Positions 6,881 through 9,224 of a stretch of 9,224 nt of DNA are shown in pieces. Each line of letters opens with the position of its first letter. Position 1 is the first letter of the stretch. The notes under the pieces are model-generated. The model was not told the origin of the DNA. It did no database searches and worked only from the letters and a program-made list of their open reading frames with translations. Location of the stretch: NCBI GenBank assembly GCA_023460715.1, contig JAEWPH010000140.1:1-9224 (forward strand), given 5' to 3'. This DNA comes from Pseudomonadota bacterium (GTDB taxonomy: Bacteria > Pseudomonadota > Gammaproteobacteria > Burkholderiales > Burkholderiaceae_C). The position numbers and the translations under genes are program-made.

Positions 6881-8281
6881 CTAACACTCCACGATGTTCA
6901 CGGCCAATCCGCCCTGGGACGTTTCCTTGTATTTGGTCATCATGTCCGCGCCCGTCTCGCGCATGGTCTTGATGACCTGGTCCAGGCTCACGTGGTGCGT
7001 GCCGTCACCGCGCAGCGCCATGCGGGCGGCGTTGATGGCCTTCACCGCGGCCAGCGCGTTGCGTTCGATGCACGGAATCTGCACCAGCCCGCCCACCGGG
7101 TCACAGGTCAGGCCCAGGTGGTGCTCCATGCCGATCTCGGCCGCGTTCTCCACCTGTTCGGGCGTGCCGCCCAGCACGGCGCACAGCCCGGCCGCGGCCA
7201 TGGAGCAGGCCACGCCCACCTCCCCCTGGCAGCCAACCTCGGCGCCGGAGATGGACGCGTTCTCCTTGTAGAGGATGCCGATGGCGCCTGCGGTGAGCAG
7301 GAAGTCGACCACGCCGGCCTCGTTCGCTCCGGCGATGAAGCGCCAGTAGTAGTGCAGCACGGCCGGCACGATGCCGGCGGCGCCGTTGGTGGGCGCTGTG
7401 ACCACGCGGCCGCCGGCGGCGTTCTCTTCGTTCACGGCCAGCGCGAACAGATTCACCCAGTCGATCACTTGCAGCGGGTCCGAAGACGTATCGGGGCCCG
7501 CGAGCAGCGCCTGGTGCAGCGCAGCCGCGCGCCTGCGCACCTTGAAGCCGCCCGGCAGAACGCCACCCGTTTCGCAGCCCCGCGCCACGCAGTCCTGCAT
7601 GGCGCGCCAGATGGCGAGCAGGCCGGCATCGATCTCGGCATCGGTGCGCCAGTGCCGCTCGTTGGTGCGCATCACCCGGGCCAGCGCTCCAGCGACCGGC
7701 CCGCCGATGGCATGTGCCTGCGCCAGCAGCTGCTCGCCGCTATGGAAGGGCAACGGCAGCACGGCGGTGTCCGGCGCGATGGCCTGCTGGCGCGCGGCGT
7801 CGGCGGCCGCCTCTTCGCTCACGATGAAGCCGCCGCCGACCGAGTAGTACACCTGCGCGTCCAGTAGCGTGCCGCCCGCATCGAAGGCCTCGAAGCGCAT
7901 GCCGTTGGCGTGCAGCGGCAGCGTGGTGCCGGGCACCAGCATCAGGTCCGCCGTTTCGTCGAAGGGCACGGCGGGCCCGCCGGCCAGCGGCAGGCGCTGG
8001 CGGCTGCGGATGTCCTGCAGGATGAAAGGCACGGCGTTCACATCGACCGTGTCGGGTGCATGGCCGGCCAGCCCCAGCAGCACGGCGATGTCGCTGGCAT
8101 GCCCGCGCCCTGTGGCGCCGAGCGAGCCGTAGAGCGCGCTGCGCACGCGTGCCACCGCAGGCAGGTGGCCCTCGCGGGCGAGCCGCTGCACGAACAGCCG
8201 CGCTGCGCGCATGGGGCCCACCGTGTGGGAGCTGGACGGCCCGATGCCGATCTTGAACAGGTCGAAAACGCTGACGGCCAT
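6881..8281 (-). CDS. sdaA: L-serine ammonia-lyase, iron-sulfur dependent, single-chain type
   Basis: A 466-residue cytosolic enzyme that deaminates L-serine to pyruvate and ammonia using a [4Fe-4S] cluster. The N-terminal beta domain opens with the conserved [19 protein letters not shown] segment. The catalytic alpha domain contains [17 protein letters not shown] (296-312) and [21 protein letters not shown] (345-365). The cluster cysteines are C351, C393 (LTCDP) and C404 (IPCIERN). C466 is the very last residue. Spacings of 42, 11 and 62 equal those of the Legionella enzyme as I recall it, where the C-terminal cysteine is the fourth cluster ligand in the resting state. The ATG at 8281 is chosen over one at 8353 because it matches the family N-terminus and has GGAG about 8 nt upstream. 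It converges with gdhA and has a 168-bp gap to the gene upstream. Confidence 0.95.
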   Translation of the reverse strand: MAVSVFDLFKIGIGPSSSHTVGPMRAARLFVQRLAREGHLPAVARVRSALYGSLGATGRGHASDIAVLLGLAGHAPDTVDVNAVPFILQDIRSRQRLPLAGGPAVPFDETADLMLVPGTTLPLHANGMRFEAFDAGGTLLDAQVYYSVGGGFIVSEEAAADAARQQAIAPDTAVLPLPFHSGEQLLAQAHAIGGPVAGALARVMRTNERHWRTDAEIDAGLLAIWRAMQDCVARGCETGGVLPGGFKVRRRAAALHQALLAGPDTSSDPLQVIDWVNLFALAVNEENAAGGRVVTAPTNGAAGIVPAVLHYYWRFIAGANEAGVVDFLLTAGAIGILYKENASISGAEVGCQGEVGVACSMAAAGLCAVLGGTPEQVENAAEIGMEHHLGLTCDPVGGLVQIPCIERNALAAVKAINAARMALRGDGTHHVSLDQVIKTMRETGADMMTKYKETSQGGLAVNIVEC

Positions 8282-8318
8282 GCGAGGCTCCGGTCGGGGA
8301 AATCGTGGGTGAAGGGAT

Positions 8319-8339
8319 GCACAGGGATCTGTGCCCTGT
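8319..8339. promoter_or_regulatory. Overlapping inverted repeats in the sdaA upstream region
   Basis: GCACAG-GGAT-CTGTGC (8319-8334) and ACAGGG-N7-CCCTGT (8321-8339) overlap, so the two pairings are mutually exclusive. They sit 38-58 bp before the sdaA start, in the 168-bp gap (8282-8449). This gap probably also holds the sdaA promoter, but no convincing -35/-10 pair was found. They could be an operator or a small leader structure. Six-base arms in GC-rich DNA can arise by chance. Confidence 0.3.
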
Positions 8340-8449
8340 TCCGTGCACTGCACTGTATTGCTTGGCGGTGCGGGGGGTTGCTGCCGGCAGGCGGGTGCGT
8401 CCCCGTTCGATTCTGCGCCAGCCCGGCACGGCAGGCGCAGGGTCGTTCT

Positions 8450-9224
8450 TCAAGAGGCCGATGCCGCCTGCGAGGGCTGGGTGCGCAGGGCCATGCAGAA
8501 GGGCTGCTCGCACGGCGCGCGGCCGGCGTAAGGGCAACCGACGGTATGGCAGGGCTCAGACCCGCCGCGCCGCAGGGCCGCTTCCTCGTCCTCGCGCCAC
8601 TGGCCGCTGGCCTGCTGCAGGGCCATGTGCAGCCAGGGGTCATTGCGCAGCTGCGCCAGGTCGCGGCCGTAGGCCGCCGCGGCAGCGGAGCCCACCCACG
8701 GCGCCATGTCCAGCGCCAGCAGCGCGCTGGTCCGGGAGGCCGCCGGGTCCTGCGGCTGCAGCACCAGCGCGAACAACCCCGACGCCAGCGCCTGCGGCCG
8801 GCCCCCGAACGGTGCGGACAAAGGCGCGGCAGTTGATGACCCCTGCGCCCCGGGCGCGGCACCGTCGGGCGGCAGGGCCTTGGCCCAGGCCGCAGGCACC
8901 AGCAGTGCCAGCGACAGGCCGCGCTCGCCTTCGGCCGTGCGCACCGCGCCGTGGCCCACCAGCCAGGTCTGCAGCGCCGGCAGCGTCTGGCCGGGGTCGG
9001 TCCCGTCGATCACCCCCTGCATGCCGGCCTGCCACGGTTGTGCGGCCACGACGCGCTGCGGAGAGCCCGCCTGGGTGAGCTGCTGCACCAGGGCGCCCAA
9101 CAGCTGCCGCAGGGGTGCCGGCACGCCCGACGCAGGCCAGAGCGCTGCCGTGGTGCCGGCCACCTGACCCGCAGCGCCGGGGCCTGGAGCGCCTCCCGGC
9201 AACCGTGCCAGCACCGGCGGACCG
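8450..9224 (-). CDS. Ala/Pro-rich protein with C-terminal four-cysteine motif, 5' part beyond window
   Basis: An open frame running from the right window edge to a TGA at 8450-8452. At least 257 codons are visible, with no upstream stop before the edge. The first possible start inside is a GTG at 9214, so the true start probably lies outside. The visible part is Ala, Leu, Pro and Gln rich. It has an amphipathic LRQLLGALVQQLTQ segment near its left end and ordered-looking stretches such as GERGLSLALLVPAAWAKA and ALDMAPWVG. After a DPWLHMALQQASGQWREDEE stretch, the tail carries C-x4-C-x7-C-x4-C (codons 8495-8551), a spacing that could bind a metal. I do not recognise the family with certainty. 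The composition recalls betaproteobacterial flagellar hook-length control (FliK-like) proteins, but no diagnostic motif proves it. The normal amino-acid mix supports coding over the competing frames here, which are Arg/Pro-rich. Confidence 0.7.
   Translation of the reverse strand, partial: GPPVLARLPGGAPGPGAAGQVAGTTAALWPASGVPAPLRQLLGALVQQLTQAGSPQRVVAAQPWQAGMQGVIDGTDPGQTLPALQTWLVGHGAVRTAEGERGLSLALLVPAAWAKALPPDGAAPGAQGSSTAAPLSAPFGGRPQALASGLFALVLQPQDPAASRTSALLALDMAPWVGSAAAAAYGRDLAQLRNDPWLHMALQQASGQWREDEEAALRRGGSEPCHTVGCPYAGRAPCEQPFCMALRTQPSQAASAS

Noticed and set aside
6638..7867. Plus-strand 409-codon frame running from the repeat region into sdaA
   Set aside because: It starts inside a REP-like copy and then mirrors sdaA. 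The product is His/Gln/Arg-rich with no recognisable fold.
8282..8353. 24-residue N-terminal extension of SdaA from an ATG at 8353
   Set aside because: The family N-terminus begins at the ATG at 8281, which has a GGAG upstream. The extension would be encoded by the inverted-repeat region.
8305..9078. Plus-strand frame opposite the partial gene at the right edge
   Set aside because: Composition is almost entirely Arg/Pro/Ala, typical of a GC-driven shadow. The minus-strand frame has a far more protein-like mix.

Overview
The window is ordinary chromosomal DNA from a high-GC betaproteobacterium. The best guess is Comamonadaceae (Acidovorax and relatives). This rests on the strong G/C bias at third codon positions, the character of the proteins, and an intergenic hairpin element (3983-4044) that resembles one I recall from that family. 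I see no tRNA, rRNA, CRISPR array, insertion sequence, prophage or integration scar. No undescribed multi-gene system is convincingly present. The more interesting signals are regulatory DNA, intergenic repeats and one unrecognised partial gene.

Layout, left to right. (1) An intrinsic terminator (28-53, minus) ends a small four-helix membrane transporter gene of the PACE family (121-597, minus). It is divergent from a LysR-type regulator gene (692-1582, plus), and the AT-rich 94-bp gap carries two inverted repeats. This matches the known AceI/AceR arrangement. (2) A TonB-dependent siderophore receptor (1832-3973, plus) is preceded by a good Fur-box candidate and a -10-like hexamer. (3) A compact triple-hairpin repeat follows it. 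(4) A class III-like polyphosphate kinase 2 gene (4126-5013, plus) comes next. (5) A glutamate dehydrogenase gene (5169-6470, plus) has a strong 9-bp-arm palindrome upstream and a strong intrinsic terminator downstream. (6) A 330-bp gene-free stretch (6551-6880) holds two diverged copies of a REP-like element. (7) On the minus strand, converging with gdhA, is a single-chain iron-sulfur L-serine ammonia-lyase gene (6881-8281). (8) The right edge carries the 3' part of a minus-strand gene (stop at 8450) for an Ala/Pro-rich protein ending in a four-cysteine motif. It is open to the window edge.

The genes are mostly independent units with their own control regions. gdhA and sdaA fit together loosely in amino-acid catabolism: glutamate to 2-oxoglutarate, serine to pyruvate, both releasing ammonia. 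The PACE/LysR pair is a substrate-responsive efflux module, the TonB receptor serves iron uptake, and PPK2 serves polyphosphate and nucleotide energy metabolism.
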